Shown here: piece after piece, positions 52,138 through 63,916 of the stretch
Numbering within the stretch: the stretch's first letter is position 1
How the letters are laid out: every line of letters starts with the position of its first letter
Assembly: GCA_904063045.1 (NCBI GenBank)
Contig: CAJFCJ010000001.1
Coordinates: forward strand, 2,921,501-2,985,500
Source: Dimorphilus gyrociliatus
Taxonomy: Eukaryota > Annelida > Polychaeta > Dinophilidae
Reading direction: 5' to 3'
DNA: 64,000 bases
Notes under the pieces: model-generated
Database searches by the model: none
What the model saw: only the letters and a program-made list of their open reading frames with translations
What the model was told of the DNA's origin: nothing
Position numbers and translations under genes: made by a program

Positions 52138-54669
52138 CTAGCTTCTTAGTTTTTTCAAATAAATTGCTCGAAGTTTTGCCAAGTGTTTTTGCTGAACTAG
52201 TCGTTCATGTGCTAGTCTTTTTTGATGAGCTAATAGTTGTACTCTGAGTTTATGTTGAAAGGCTCGTTGTTGGACTATTAACCTATGACGAACAGCTGCT
52301 TGTTGTTGGGCCAATTTTCTCTGATGGACCAGACGTTGGTGGATCAGTCTTTTTTGTTGGACCAATTGTTGGTGGATCAGTCTTTTATGTTGGACCAGAC
52401 GTTGGTGGGTCAGTAGTTTTTGGTGAACTAGACGTTGGTGGGTCAGTTGTCTTTGGTGAATCACACGCTGGTTGGCTAGTCTCCTCAGCTGAACCAGCTG
52501 CTGTGTTTTGAATTTTTGTTGAATTTGTCTTTGATGCGCCAATAATCTTTGTTGAAGTATTCGTAGTTGTGTTATTCGTCTCTGATGAACCAGCTGCTGT
52601 GCTCTGAGCCTTTGTTGAAAAGCTCGTTGTTGGGCCACCAACCTTTGATGAACTATTGCTTGTGCTCTTTTCTGTGCAATTTGTTGCATTCTGAGTTTAT
52701 GTTGAAAGGCTCGTTGTTGGGCCAACAACCTTTGACGAACTACTGCTTGTTGCTGTGCCAGTCTTCTTTGTTGTACCACACGCTGTTGGGTAAGTCTTGA
52801 GTTTTGCAATTGTTGCTGTTGTGCTAATCTTCTTTGATGAGTTAACAGCTGTATTCTAAGTCTATGTTGAAAAGCACGTTGTTGGGCCAACAACTTCTGA
52901 CGAACTGCTGCTTGTTGTTGTGCCAATCTTCTTTGTTGAATCACACGCTGGTTGACTAGTCTCTTCTGCTGAATCAGTTGTTGTGCCTTGAATTGCTGTT
53001 GAATTCGTCTTTGATGGGCCAATAGTCTTTGTTGAATTAGTCGCAGTTGTGCTATTTTTCTTTGATGAGCCAATTCCTGTGCATTGAATCTTTGTTGGAA
53101 TGCTCGTTGTTGGGCCAACAACCTTTGACGAACTGTTGCTTGTTGTTGTGCCAGTTTTCTTTGCTGATTGAAACGCTGTTGATAAAGTCTTGTGTTTTGG
53201 ATTTGTTGTTGTTGAGCTAGTTTCCTTTGCTGAGTTATCTGCTGTATTCTGAGTCTTTGTTGGAATGCTTGTTGTTGGGCCAACATCCTTTGACGAACTG
53301 CTGTTAGTTGTTGTGCCAGTTTTCTTTGTTGAGTCACACGCTGTTGGTTAAGTCTTCTCTGCTGGGCCAGTTGCTTTGTTCTAAAGTTCTGTTGAATTTG
53401 TCGTTGTTGAATCAGTAATCTTTGATAAATTTGTCGCTGTTGTTCTAATCTTTTCTGATGAGCCAATAACTGTGCTCTGAATCTCTGCTGGTATGCTCGT
53501 TGTTGGGCCAATATTCTTTGATGAGTTGCTGCTTGTCGCTGAGCAAGTGTCCTTTGCTGAACCAATCGTTGCTGTGTAAGTATTCTTTGCTGAACCATAC
53601 GTTGTTGTACTAACTTTCTTTGTTGTTCAGTCAATATTCTTTGCTGATTTAATCGTTGTTGTGCAAACCTATTTTGCAGAATTACTTGTTGCCCTTGAAG
53701 TTTTCGTTGGATAGCCTGTAGCTGAGCAACTCTCCTTTGATGAATTAATAATTGTTGTGCTAGTTTTCTTTTCTGAAGTTTCCGTTGTTGGGCAAATCTA
53801 TTTTGCTGAATTAGTCGTTGATGAGCCAATTTTCTTGATTGAACCGTTTCCTGCACTCTGAGTTTATGTTGAAACGCTCGTTGTTGGGCCAATATTCTTT
53901 CATGAACTACTGCCTGTTGCTTCGCAAGTCTCAATTGTTGTTGTAGTCGTTGCTGTGCAAGTCTTGCTTGCTGAGTTAGTCTCTGTTGTGCCAATATTTT
54001 TTGTTGTTGAGCCAGTTTTTTTTGCTGAAGCAATCTTTGCTGGGCCAGTCTGGTTTGTAAAACTACTTGTTGTTTTTGGAGTCTTTGTTGAATTGTTTGT
54101 AACTGAGTAATTCTCCTTTGATGAATTAATTGTTGTTGCGCTAGTCTTCTTCGCTGAATTTCTTGTTGTTGAACAAGTTTGTTTTGTTGAACTTCTAGTT
54201 GCTGATCCAATCTTCTTCGTTGAACCACTAGCTGTGTTCTGAGCCTTTCCTGGAATGCTCGTTGTTGAGCCAATATTCTTTGGTGAACTGCTGCTTGTTG
54301 TTGGGAAAGCCTGCTTTGCTGAAGCAAACGCTGTTGGAGAAGTGTTTTTTGCTGAGCCAATTGCTGAGCTCTGAGTTTCTGTTGAATTCTTTTTTGTTGG
54401 GCTAGTGTCCTCTGTTGAATCGATAATTGGCTCTTAACTCTTGCTTGGAGAGTTCGAAGCATGGCAAGCTTTTTTTGTTCAATTGCTTTTTTCTCTGTAA
54501 CAGAAACAAGGAAAGAAGCTATAATACGAGAGAAAAAAAAGAGTACAAAAGATGAAATTAAACCTGCAATTTGAGAAAGATCCGATGAATCGGGTTGTTT
54601 TAATGATCCATTAGATAAAACAATTTGAAATAGAGACAAAAAAATGAGGCAGCTAATAGAAAGCCTCAT
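52138..54669 (-). CDS. Secreted Gln/Arg-rich protein made of ~70 eleven-residue repeats, ~820 aa
   Basis: Two exons, 54669-54564 and 54494-52138, flank a 69-bp GT...AG intron that has no stop and keeps frame. The first exon encodes a signal peptide (MRLSISCLIFLSLFQIVLSNG) and a short linker. The rest is roughly seventy tandem copies of a 10-12-residue unit with consensus R-x-L-A-Q-Q-R-x-x-Q-Q. Variants such as QAAVRQRLLAQQRAFQ recur about every 90-110 residues. Ala/Leu/Ile/Val recur every three to four positions with an 11-residue period, the pattern of a hendecad coiled coil. There is no Cys, almost no acidic residue and a strong positive charge. It is likely an extracellular or granule-stored rod or fibre protein; the family is unknown to me. 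Confidence 0.8.
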   Translation of the reverse strand: MRLSISCLIFLSLFQIVLSNGSLKQPDSSDLSQIAGLISSFVLFFFSRIIASFLVSVTEKKAIEQKKLAMLRTLQARVKSQLSIQQRTLAQQKRIQQKLRAQQLAQQKTLLQQRLLQQSRLSQQQAAVHQRILAQQRAFQERLRTQLVVQRRRLDQQLEVQQNKLVQQQEIQRRRLAQQQLIHQRRITQLQTIQQRLQKQQVVLQTRLAQQRLLQQKKLAQQQKILAQQRLTQQARLAQQRLQQQLRLAKQQAVVHERILAQQRAFQHKLRVQETVQSRKLAHQRLIQQNRFAQQRKLQKRKLAQQLLIHQRRVAQLQAIQRKLQGQQVILQNRFAQQRLNQQRILTEQQRKLVQQRMVQQRILTQQRLVQQRTLAQRQAATHQRILAQQRAYQQRFRAQLLAHQKRLEQQRQIYQRLLIQQRQIQQNFRTKQLAQQRRLNQQRVTQQRKLAQQLTAVRQRMLAQQQAFQQRLRIQQITQQRKLAQQQQIQNTRLYQQRFNQQRKLAQQQATVRQRLLAQQRAFQQRFNAQELAHQRKIAQLRLIQQRLLAHQRRIQQQFKAQQLIQQKRLVNQRVIQQRRLAQQQAAVRQKLLAQQRAFQHRLRIQLLTHQRRLAQQQQLQNSRLTQQRVVQQRRLAQQQAVVRQRLLAQQRAFQHKLRMQQIAQKRAQAIVHQRLVAQQRAFQQRLRAQQLVHQRRITQLRILQQRLLAHQRQIQQKFKTQQLVQLRRLANQRVIHQRQLTHQRLVHQKLLTHQRLVQHKRLIHQQLVQQKRLIHQRLVHQRKLAQQQAAVRHRLIVQQRAFQHKLRVQLLAHQKRLAHERLVQQKHLAKLRAIYLKKLRS

Positions 54670-55182
54670 TTTCTATTTATTTTTCCTTTATATATTCTTT
54701 TGGTTATTACTTTAAATGAAAGAAACTTTTTGACTATGAAATTAACGAATATTCAAAGTTCTTTCACAACAGTATTAACTTTTCATATTCGTATTTATAC
54801 CATTCATTACGTGTTTTTACAAGAGTTAATTAAACAATATAACAAGTCTGTTGGCTTTCTTTCCCATGTTTTCTCTTTTATAAAACTATATTTCTAGGTA
54901 GATATTCATAAATTATAGGTTTTTTTTCATTCAGACTACTTTATTCTTTTATCTACCAATAAAATAATTTCAGTTTTATTTTTACGACAAATAAAACTAC
55001 AGAATGTTGAATGGAAAAGAAAAAATGGTAATTGGTCTCATTTCTAGATTACTATTCAAGATAGAATTATATATTATACATCATTTCTTGCAGTCTAGTA
55101 GTATAGCAATACAATTCTGGACTATGTGAGTTTATTTGGAGAAATAAATAAATAGAAATTTCAATTTTTAAAAAGTATTATT
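54670..55182. other. Spacer upstream of the Gln/Arg-rich gene
   Basis: 513 bp holding the Gln/Arg-rich gene's promoter side. The 65-codon open frame at 54700-54897 has no convincing features and is not called. Confidence 0.45.
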
Positions 55183-55255
55183 CGCCCAATGTGGGGCTCG
55201 AACCCACGACCCTGAGATTAAGAGTCTCATGCTCTACCGACTGAGCTAACCGGGC
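55183..55255 (-). tRNA. tRNA-Lys (anticodon CTT), copy 4
   Basis: Body identical to the Lys copies 6-7 kb away. Only the bases next to the gene (ttacata) are shared in the 5' flank. Confidence 0.96.
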
Positions 55256-55457
55256 TTACATAAGATAAAAAAACCCTCCTATTATTTCATACACATTCAT
55301 TCATCTCTTCTTGCTACTTGCTTTCACTTTGAAGTAATTGTAAAAAATTCTTTATTTAGACATTAGACATTCTTTTATCTGATCAGGGAATCAATATTTC
55401 AATACTTTCTTCATTAATCCTGGATTGATTAAGTTATTGTTGGTTAATCCTTATATA

Positions 55458-55530
55458 GGTTCCATAGTGTAGTGGTTATCACGCTCGCTTAACACGCGAG
55501 AGGTCCTGAGTTCGATCCTCAGTGGAACCA
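55458..55530 (+). tRNA. tRNA-Val (anticodon AAC), copy 3
   Basis: Body identical to Val copies 1 and 2. It lies 200 bp from Lys copy 4 and 210 bp from the stop codon of the large receptor gene. A weak T-run (TTTTTTT) follows within 15 bp. Confidence 0.96.
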
Positions 55531-55739
55531 TTCAATTTTTTTACTATTTTCAACAATAAATTTATATATACTGTATACTATATACATTATTCAATGAATA
55601 GATTATAACGTTTATACGCGTTCATATACATTCTAAAGCGTTTCTTTCATATTAATTAAAAATATGAATAATTTCAATTAGATAAAATGTATTGAATCAT
55701 ATTTGACAAACTAACAAAACAAACAAATTCGTTAAATTT

Positions 55740-58700
55740 TCAAGAATTTCGTCTATTCCTTATAAAATTTTGAATAATTTTACCAAATAAATTAATTAAA
55801 TATCTTGATTGTTTTGGTGTTAAAATATCAAAAGTACCAAAAACTTTAATTTGAATATTTTGGTTTGAATTGACAATTTTTTTTTCAACAAATATTTGTT
55901 TAGTATTGAAATTTTTAAGATAAATATAATTTTCATCAAATTCAATTAATAACTTAATTAATGATTTAGCTATTTTATAAATAATTATAATTTTAAGGTT
56001 AATCTTAGAAATTGAATCGAAAGGATATAAAGTTGAATTTGAATATTGACAACCAATAAATCCAATTCTATTGGCTAAATAGAGTATTTCGCAATCTGAT
56101 GATATAAAAGTAATTAATAAGTATATATACAATTATATGTTATTTTATACTTCTTTCGGCAATTTTAATCCTTTTACTTTTCAATAATCTTTTAATTGTT
56201 TTTAAAAAGTCAGAACAAAAGTGTGAACAGTAGATTATTGGATTTAAAGAGCAGTTTAAGGGTACTACAAAACCAATTATATATGCGTAACTAGCCGACG
56301 TTAAAGGTGATATTGACAAAGCCGCAAGAGTACCTTTACACATGGAGGAAAGATGATAATCTCTATTTATAAGTTTGTTGGAAAATTCTGTAACTAACTA
56401 AGAAAGAAAATTGGTAATGAAGCTAAAATGTTTGTCCAGACAACTGGTAGAACTTTCTTTAATAGTTGCATATTTTCTTTGTGAACAGTCTCTTTTGATT
56501 TTATTTGAGTTGACATTCGAAAATTATAGATACTTTTAAAAAGGAAAGCATAAAGAATAACAATGATAAAGGGAATCAAAAAGTTAAACAATGCGGTCAT
56601 AATAAACGAAAAAATCCATCCGTTCACTTTATCATTAGTTAGGTGAATTGATAAACATACCCCAGATCTTGAATAGAAATGACCATACTCAACACCTTTG
56701 CCTTTATAAATCAATAATGGAGCTATTGCGGTACTGATTGATATGAAAAAGCAAAAGAGAGTTGTAATATTCTTTATAGTGTTATGTCCGTTCATTTTTG
56801 CAAATGATTTAATAGTCCATGTTATAACCAAATATCTTTCAAGAGTTATTATGACTAGTATCAATTGAGAATAATGTATGGAAGATGTGGCTAAAAGGCC
56901 AAGAAATTTACACAGAATAGACGGTCTCCATCGTTCGTCATTCTGAATATAAGCATTCCTAAAATATGTATCTACACTAGCTATTGCTAATAGATAACAA
57001 CCCATAAACATGTCCGAGATACATAGGCTGAATGTAAAAACTGAAAAGTTCTTTATTTGATAGGCAATTTGAAATAGAATTGACAGAGTATTAAAAATAA
57101 TTGATATTATTGCCATAAACCATATTGATACTCTTAACACCTTTAATCCAATTAAATCGTCACATGTACTAAAATAAGATGGCTCAGCCGAACATATTTG
57201 TAGATTTGCTAACATTTTAGTAAAACAACATAGTTTATATTGTTTTGTATGGAACACCTTTAAATTCTCCAACTTAATAAATGCCAAATTTGATACTTTG
57301 ACTATTAATGTATTAGTTAAATTTAAATATTTTAAAGATTCCATACTTGACAAACAAGTTGAACAAATCTCATTCACCTTTGTAAATGATAAATCAAGTA
57401 TTAAAGTTTCCTTTGCATCCTCAAATACATTATGAATAGTAACCAAGTTTGTAAATGATACATTTATACTCCACAGTTGAGTTGTATATTGAGATAATTT
57501 TGGTAATCTATATAAATATTTATTCCTGCTAAGATCTAAATATCTTAAATTAGGAAAATATTGAAAAAAGCTATTATTCAATAGTTTAATTCTTGTATTG
57601 TGAATTTTCAAAGAAACTAGCCAAACGAATATTATTCTATGCAAACGTTTCAGTAAAATAGTAGAAATATTTGAATTAATAATTTCCATTTGATTTATTG
57701 TTCTAATATTGTTTAAATTCCATTTAATATGATCTTTATATGAGATTTGGGAACATGAGAGAAAAGTTTCATTTTTAATACATCTCTTCATTTCATTAAT
57801 AGAACATAATCTTTCATCAGATCCGTCAATGCAATGGTTTATTCCGTCGCATAAATGCTCTTTTCTGCCATATTAAATAGATATGATAACTTATATATAT
57901 AAACGAATGCTAAAATGTTCTTACATAATACACCTTGGTTCTTTTAAACATGCGAATTGACCTTTTTCTTCGCAGTTGATCATTTCGCAATTCTCTTCAT
58001 CATCCTCGTTGGGACAATGAACAACGCCATCGCATATATTATCTATAGAGATACAATAGCTCCATTTACATTTATAATAGTTCTTGTGACAAATTTCCGG
58101 TCCTTTTAATGCTAATTGACATACAGATTGATGGAAATGTATTAATAATTAAAAATAGAAAAGAATATCAACCGCAAAGCTTATTAGAATCAAACGAAAA
58201 CGAAAGACTAACAAGCGTTTCTTGTTCAAATATATATAAATTGGACTTTTCTTTTATCATTTCATTAGACATTGAAAGATTATAATAAAAAAACAACTGT
58301 CTCATTGGAGAATGAAGTTGAGTGTTGAAATTCAATATATTATTAAATTGTTGAAAATTTGTTGATAAGTTTAAATGACACGAATTGATTTCATTAAATA
58401 ATTTTGGAGCGTTATATTGAAATTGATTAGGTTTTTCTGAATTATCATAAATTTTACAATGATAATTTGAGCATAAACCGTTATTCTCGTCGAAACAACT
58501 TGAACAATCGCATTTTAAATCGCATACTTTTGATTTATGAATGCATTCATTCGTTTTAAAGTCACATGTAAACAATTGTTTATTTAAATCTTCGCATTTC
58601 GTTCCCTTAATAAATGCTATTAAAAATTTATTAATGTTTATAAATAGAAGTATATATGTAAGTTTATTCTACTATGATTTCTTTTTACAAGTTTAACCTT

Positions 58701-61700
58701 GTATTAAGAGTCATTGATTGGAACATTGTTAAGCAGGTTGGAACGTGAATATTCAATATATTCGTATCTTCTGATCTATTTACGGACATGATCATTCAAT
58801 GAGTCTTGTTTAAACAGAATAATTTTCTAGAGCAAGTAGTTTGTTTCAGTTTACGACTTGTCCATTGTCGAATTTCAAGTTACAACCTGCTAAATACTGT
58901 TCCCTTAGTTCTATGTTTATATAAAGACGTCTTTCCTATATATTAATATATTATATATTAATTTACAGCAAGATTTTTCATCGCTAATATCCAAACAATT
59001 TGGACTTCCATCACACCATTTTTCCAATTCAATACATTCACCGCTTGAACATTGTCTTTGAGTTGTTAAATTACATTTTTTCAAACAATCTTCTTCATCA
59101 CTTTTATCCTGACAATCACTTTTACCATCACAAAATTGAACTAATAAAATACTTTCGCCATCTTTACATTGCAATTTTAATGAATAATTTCCAATTTGTC
59201 GATAATTTGTTGAATTCTTCATCTTTTTCTCACAGACATAATTTGAAAATAACTCTTTATAACAGTCGTCTTCTTTTAATACAAATGGAATATCTATATC
59301 TCTAATTGTAAACAATAAAATAACCTAAGATAAATAAGAAGGAAAATAACACTAATACTTAAATATTATGTTATACCGTTGATAAGTAGAATAAGTCTTT
59401 TTATGATTAAAACTATCGTATTCGGTTAGCTCGTAATATATACACTTAGCTAATGAATACGAAGGTATAGTACCAAATCTCCAAATGTTTACTACGCATT
59501 GGTCATTATCACTTGTATTTAAAAGGGTTTTATTGTTTCTTCTTTCTTATTTTTATGTTATTTTTACTTACAATAGAAAGGATTTATCACGTTCATTTAA
59601 GAAATTAGGCCTAATTAAATAGAATTTCAATAATAATCCTTTTAAATTGTAATTTCAACTTACGACCATACTGAAGTTAATTCTGGATTTACATTACCAG
59701 GCGAGTAGTATTGAACTTGATTATTATCAGTTTGTCGTAGTTTAATACCTATAAAAAGAAAATGAGGATAAACGACAGATGGAGACAAAGAGGTAGATTG
59801 AGAGAGAGAGAGAGAAATAGTAGTTTTTCACCAGCTGGAATAATAGTTGTCAACAATGTATGAAAATTCCTTTCAAGTGTCAATACCCAGGCAAAAGCTG
59901 TTGTTTATTAATTGATTGAAGGAAGGAGAAAAGAGAATGTTAATGAGTATATTAAAAGTCTTTTAATTAGTTAATTACAATCATTATTAAAATAAATTAA
60001 ATTTTCTTTTATATCCGATATGATTATGTTCAGTAAATATTGCGATTCTTGAAGAGTATTTATATAAGCTATTTGGGATTCACCATCTTCTTCGCATGCT
60101 AAAAGTATTTGAATAGTGGTTAATTAATTAGTTAATTATCATCTATACAGACCAGTAGCAGCTTCGTGGTGACTCATTTTTGACCTAAACTTTCCAGAAT
60201 GATAAAAGCTATAACAACTTCCTTGGAAATAGTATGGAAATTTTTCTGGGCATTCTATATGACTTTTTCAGTTATTTAGGGGAAAGTTATATTTATTTGT
60301 ACTACCGTAAGATTTCGTCTTGTTGGAGCATACTACCCATAATTCATCGTATTCTGAACATCTCTCCGAGACGTATTTTAAAACTGATAAATTATTATTA
60401 TGACACTTTGAAGCATCTTGATGTTGGCAACTTTTAAGCATCGTCATAGGATAAACTGGAATATCAGTTACATGCCTCCTCTTCTTAAAAATGGATGTTT
60501 CGTACAATAATCCACCAGGAGCAAACTTTTCAAATATTTCATAAGCTTTTAAATATTCGGGAGAGTTGTTTTCCACTAGATGCAAAAATCTGGAATATCT
60601 TAGATGATAACCACCAACATATCCTAAATTTTGGCAGGCTTGCTTTTTAAAGATTAACCACTTTAGCATATTTTATCAAAATTTTTTCATTTAATTACTA
60701 ACATTAATATCTAAATTATATACAAAATCATCACAAATCGAATTCCAGGATTGATGTTTCCAGATTAAAAGACGTCCAATATTCTTATCTGGCGTTATTG
60801 AATTTTCCAATCTGTACTTTTGATTATTTCTATTTTTATCTGATGGAACAGAAATAGAAGAAAAGATAAGATAAGTCTCAAAGTTATTTACAAAGATTTA
60901 CCTTCATTTGTTCTTAATGAACACCAATTTACATTAAAAGGAGTAATATCATACAATATAGTTATATGAACGAGTAAAAAATTGTCTTTTTCATGTTTTT
61001 TTCTTCCACAATCTCTAAGCCTATATTCAATTCCTTTACAATTATAAATATAAATCTTTTCCTGAAGGGATAATGGATTTATAAAGAATAATGCTGAATT
61101 CTTCTTTGCAAATTGAGAGATAACAACTATTCATGAAATGTTCAATTTACAAGATATATTTTTAATATGTAATATTTTTCGTTTACCATTTTGTTCATAT
61201 CTTATTCTAGTAGACGCTTTTAACTTAACATCTTTACATACTAAATCTATAATATTATATCTTTTAATAGTATCTACAAGCATACTATTACGCAATAGAA
61301 TAGGATTATATATTTGATCTTTTGCATTGAATTTATAAAGTGTTTCATTAAATATTAAATCTATATTGGAGAATTATCTCAGTATCTTTATATTAAATTG
61401 TAACATTGCATTTATACTTGCAGTTGAATATAAAAAATAGCATGATTTACATCTGAACTGTTCATTTTGACTATTGTCTATATTAAATGAATAATTTTGA
61501 CAAATTAATAAATCGTCTTGATTGTAATTGGTTCCATTATTTGTTGAAGTGTGTTTCAAATTTTCAAGTATTAATGAATTGTTTGTAGCAGTTAACTTTT
61601 TACATAGAATTTCACATATATCTTGTATTTTTTCCTTATTTAAATATTTCATATTTTTACATGAATTATATAATAAGTCATTTATTTTCATTGTAAAATA

Positions 61701-62729
61701 TAACGGAATAATCCCATTTTTTACTTTAAAATCATCATTAAAACCCAATAAGAAGTTAATATCTAGTAGAAATAAATAAATATACAGTATAAATACTGTA
61801 CGAAGGTGTTTATACCTGGTTGATTGTTATCTAAACATTCAAGTAATACAGCGTGACTACATTCACTAAATCCTTTAAATGGTTTTGAATATGTATAGTA
61901 TTCTTTATTCACAGAATATTCAATTATGTTAAAACCGATGTATTCGAACAAATAGCGAGGAACAATTTCCCAAATACATCTTTTTAATTTATTCTTTACA
62001 AAACAGACTTTTTTCAAAAATGCCTTCAATGTAACTTTTTAATTAGAAAGAATATGATTAAATATGATATTAATACTTTGTCAGATTCAATCCCAACGTT
62101 TTTGTAAAATGCTATAATGGTTTTCTTCAAGTAATTGTACTTTAATGGTATTCTACTCCGTTGAATATTTGAGAATTCTTTATCTATTCTATTCAAAAGC
62201 TCTTCAGTTATCATCTCGTACTACGGATAATAAAGATTATAACGCTACAATAGTAATGTTATGTAAAGATATTATATCTATATGTTTACATCGAAATATA
62301 ACGCTTTTGAATAACCCATACTAGAGCAAATTTGATCAAAATTTAATTTTTCTTTAGCAAATAGTAACTTTGAATAAAGTGTATCTAATTTAAATAAATT
62401 ATACCAGAGTATACACAATAAAAGACCTCAAAATAATTAATTTATTACCATATGTAGGATTATATAATGATATTCCACAAATTGGTGCTTCAATCGTTAC
62501 GTTATTAGCCTTTTTATTAATATGCAAAATAGAAGAAAGTGTTTCTAAAGTGAAAGATGTATTTTGTTGAACTTACATTTGATAAATATTCACCCATCAA
62601 TATGCTCTTTCCATTAATATTTCGTATTTTAAAGTTTTTAATATCGGTAAAATATTGAGCATCTCGAACTTTTATTCCATTAACGGAAATGATAAAAGAT
62701 AACAATAAGTTATAAAATATATCTGACAT
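55740..62729 (-). CDS. Chimeric receptor: SRCR-like + C-type lectin-like + LDLa x5 + LRR + seven-helix GPCR, ~1813 aa
   Basis: Twenty-two exons join in one frame: 62729-62577, 62509-62449, 62384-62290, 62220-62077, 62023-61816, 61762-61418, 61360-61187, 61126-60902, 60839-60703, 60660-60306, 60254-60153, 60098-59979, 59897-59832, 59748-59664, 59610-59572, 59511-59377, 59301-58967, 58616-58173, 58111-57925, 57864-56399, 56360-56151, 56095-55740. Order: signal peptide (SDIFYNLLLSFIISVNG); SRCR-like Cys modules to about residue 630, the clearest with GRLLIWKHQSWNSICDD and CQNLGYVGG; a lectin-like domain at about 632-815 (CPEKFPYYFQGSCYSF, DNDQCVVNIW); five LDLa repeats (FCDGKSDCQDKSDEEDC, LCDGINHCIDGSDERLC); about five LRRs with an LGR-type CCF...C hinge; seven helices with SDMFMGCYLLAIASVD, ITLERYLVI in place of DRY, and NPIIY; then a 118-residue tail. 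The 7TM part is LGR/GRL101-relaxin-receptor class. Weak acceptors occur at exons 2 and 5. Confidence 0.75.
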
Positions 62730-63916
62730 TTTGTTGTCGTGTTGATATTTTACTTTTTGTCTGAGTACAAAGCATAAAGTAATAACAAATATAAATAACA
62801 TAAATGATCTATCTTCTCCAGCATAATAGAAGAATAATTGGGTAAATTACATATATTGCATATTACTAATTTTCTCACTATTATTAATAATATTTTAATT
62901 AAAGTATGCAGTTTTTTCTTTGTTCCAGCTTTTCGTTGCAGTAGAGTTAAACTTTAAAGTTTTCAATGTTCTAAACGTTATGCTTTATTTTATTTTTTAT
63001 TCATAAATGCTATGTATAGAAGACTTTTTTATCTTCATTTAATATAGTGGAGACACTGATAATCTTCTTTACGTGCTTTTGAATATCAAGTGATAATTGA
63101 ATAAATAAGCTTGCCTCCTTATCGACACAAGAATAACTTACTAAGTCTTATCTTAAGAAAGCGGTTAATTAGATCAAATATTTATTCCCCTAATAACTTA
63201 ATAGATAACACCAAAAGCAGTTTAGCAAACTCTTACTTCTTATACTAGTCTAACATTCCTTCTCGATATTGTTTCCAATAGACATTATTGTAAACAAACG
63301 TTAGCCGATAAAAAGAGAAATTGTTATATATTATTATATTTTTAATAGAAAACAATTATATTCTCAAAGAAACACGCAGTCAACCAAAGGGTAACCTTGA
63401 CTTTTTTACATAAAGTAGACACTCTATAAACTATGTAAAATGATAGTTTAATGTTTTCAAGGTTCCACTTAATATACCATTAAGGTCAGAGAGTTTTGTC
63501 TTCATCTACCTAATACTGTTTTCCACGAATAATTATTGAATATTGTGGAATCTTATAAGATTATGAATTGTTTATCCTATTAATTTATATAAAAAAAAAA
63601 TAAAGTAAGTTCAAAGCCGAGTTACAATAGAAATTTTTTTTTTTACAAATAATTGAAATAGATAATTCAATATATTGAAAGAATTCCCTTAATTAAACCT
63701 TGGCCTCTTTCCAATTTTTTAAACAGGATTGTTGGTTTAGTTCTCTTTTTTCTAAATTTTGCTAATTAAAAATGAATTTTCGGAATTGGAAACTAATAAA
63801 ATATTTACAAACTGTAAGGTAAAATGTTCAACTATAGCTTAAGTATTAAATAAATGAGTAAGATTGTACAATAGATTCTATATAGGAAAGAGAGACGCAG
63901 TATAATATAAGATAAA
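62730..63916. promoter_or_regulatory. Upstream region of the large receptor gene
   Basis: 1.2 kb, very AT-rich, between the receptor start and a possible plus-strand gene at the window end. No exon or RNA gene is seen. Confidence 0.4.

Noticed and set aside
52567-52800. Plus-strand frame inside the Gln/Arg repeat gene
   Set aside because: It is a shadow of the repeat in another frame.
55740-56095. PTB-domain assignment for the receptor tail
   Set aside because: Only a loose resemblance in hydrophobic pattern; no diagnostic motif could be confirmed by eye.
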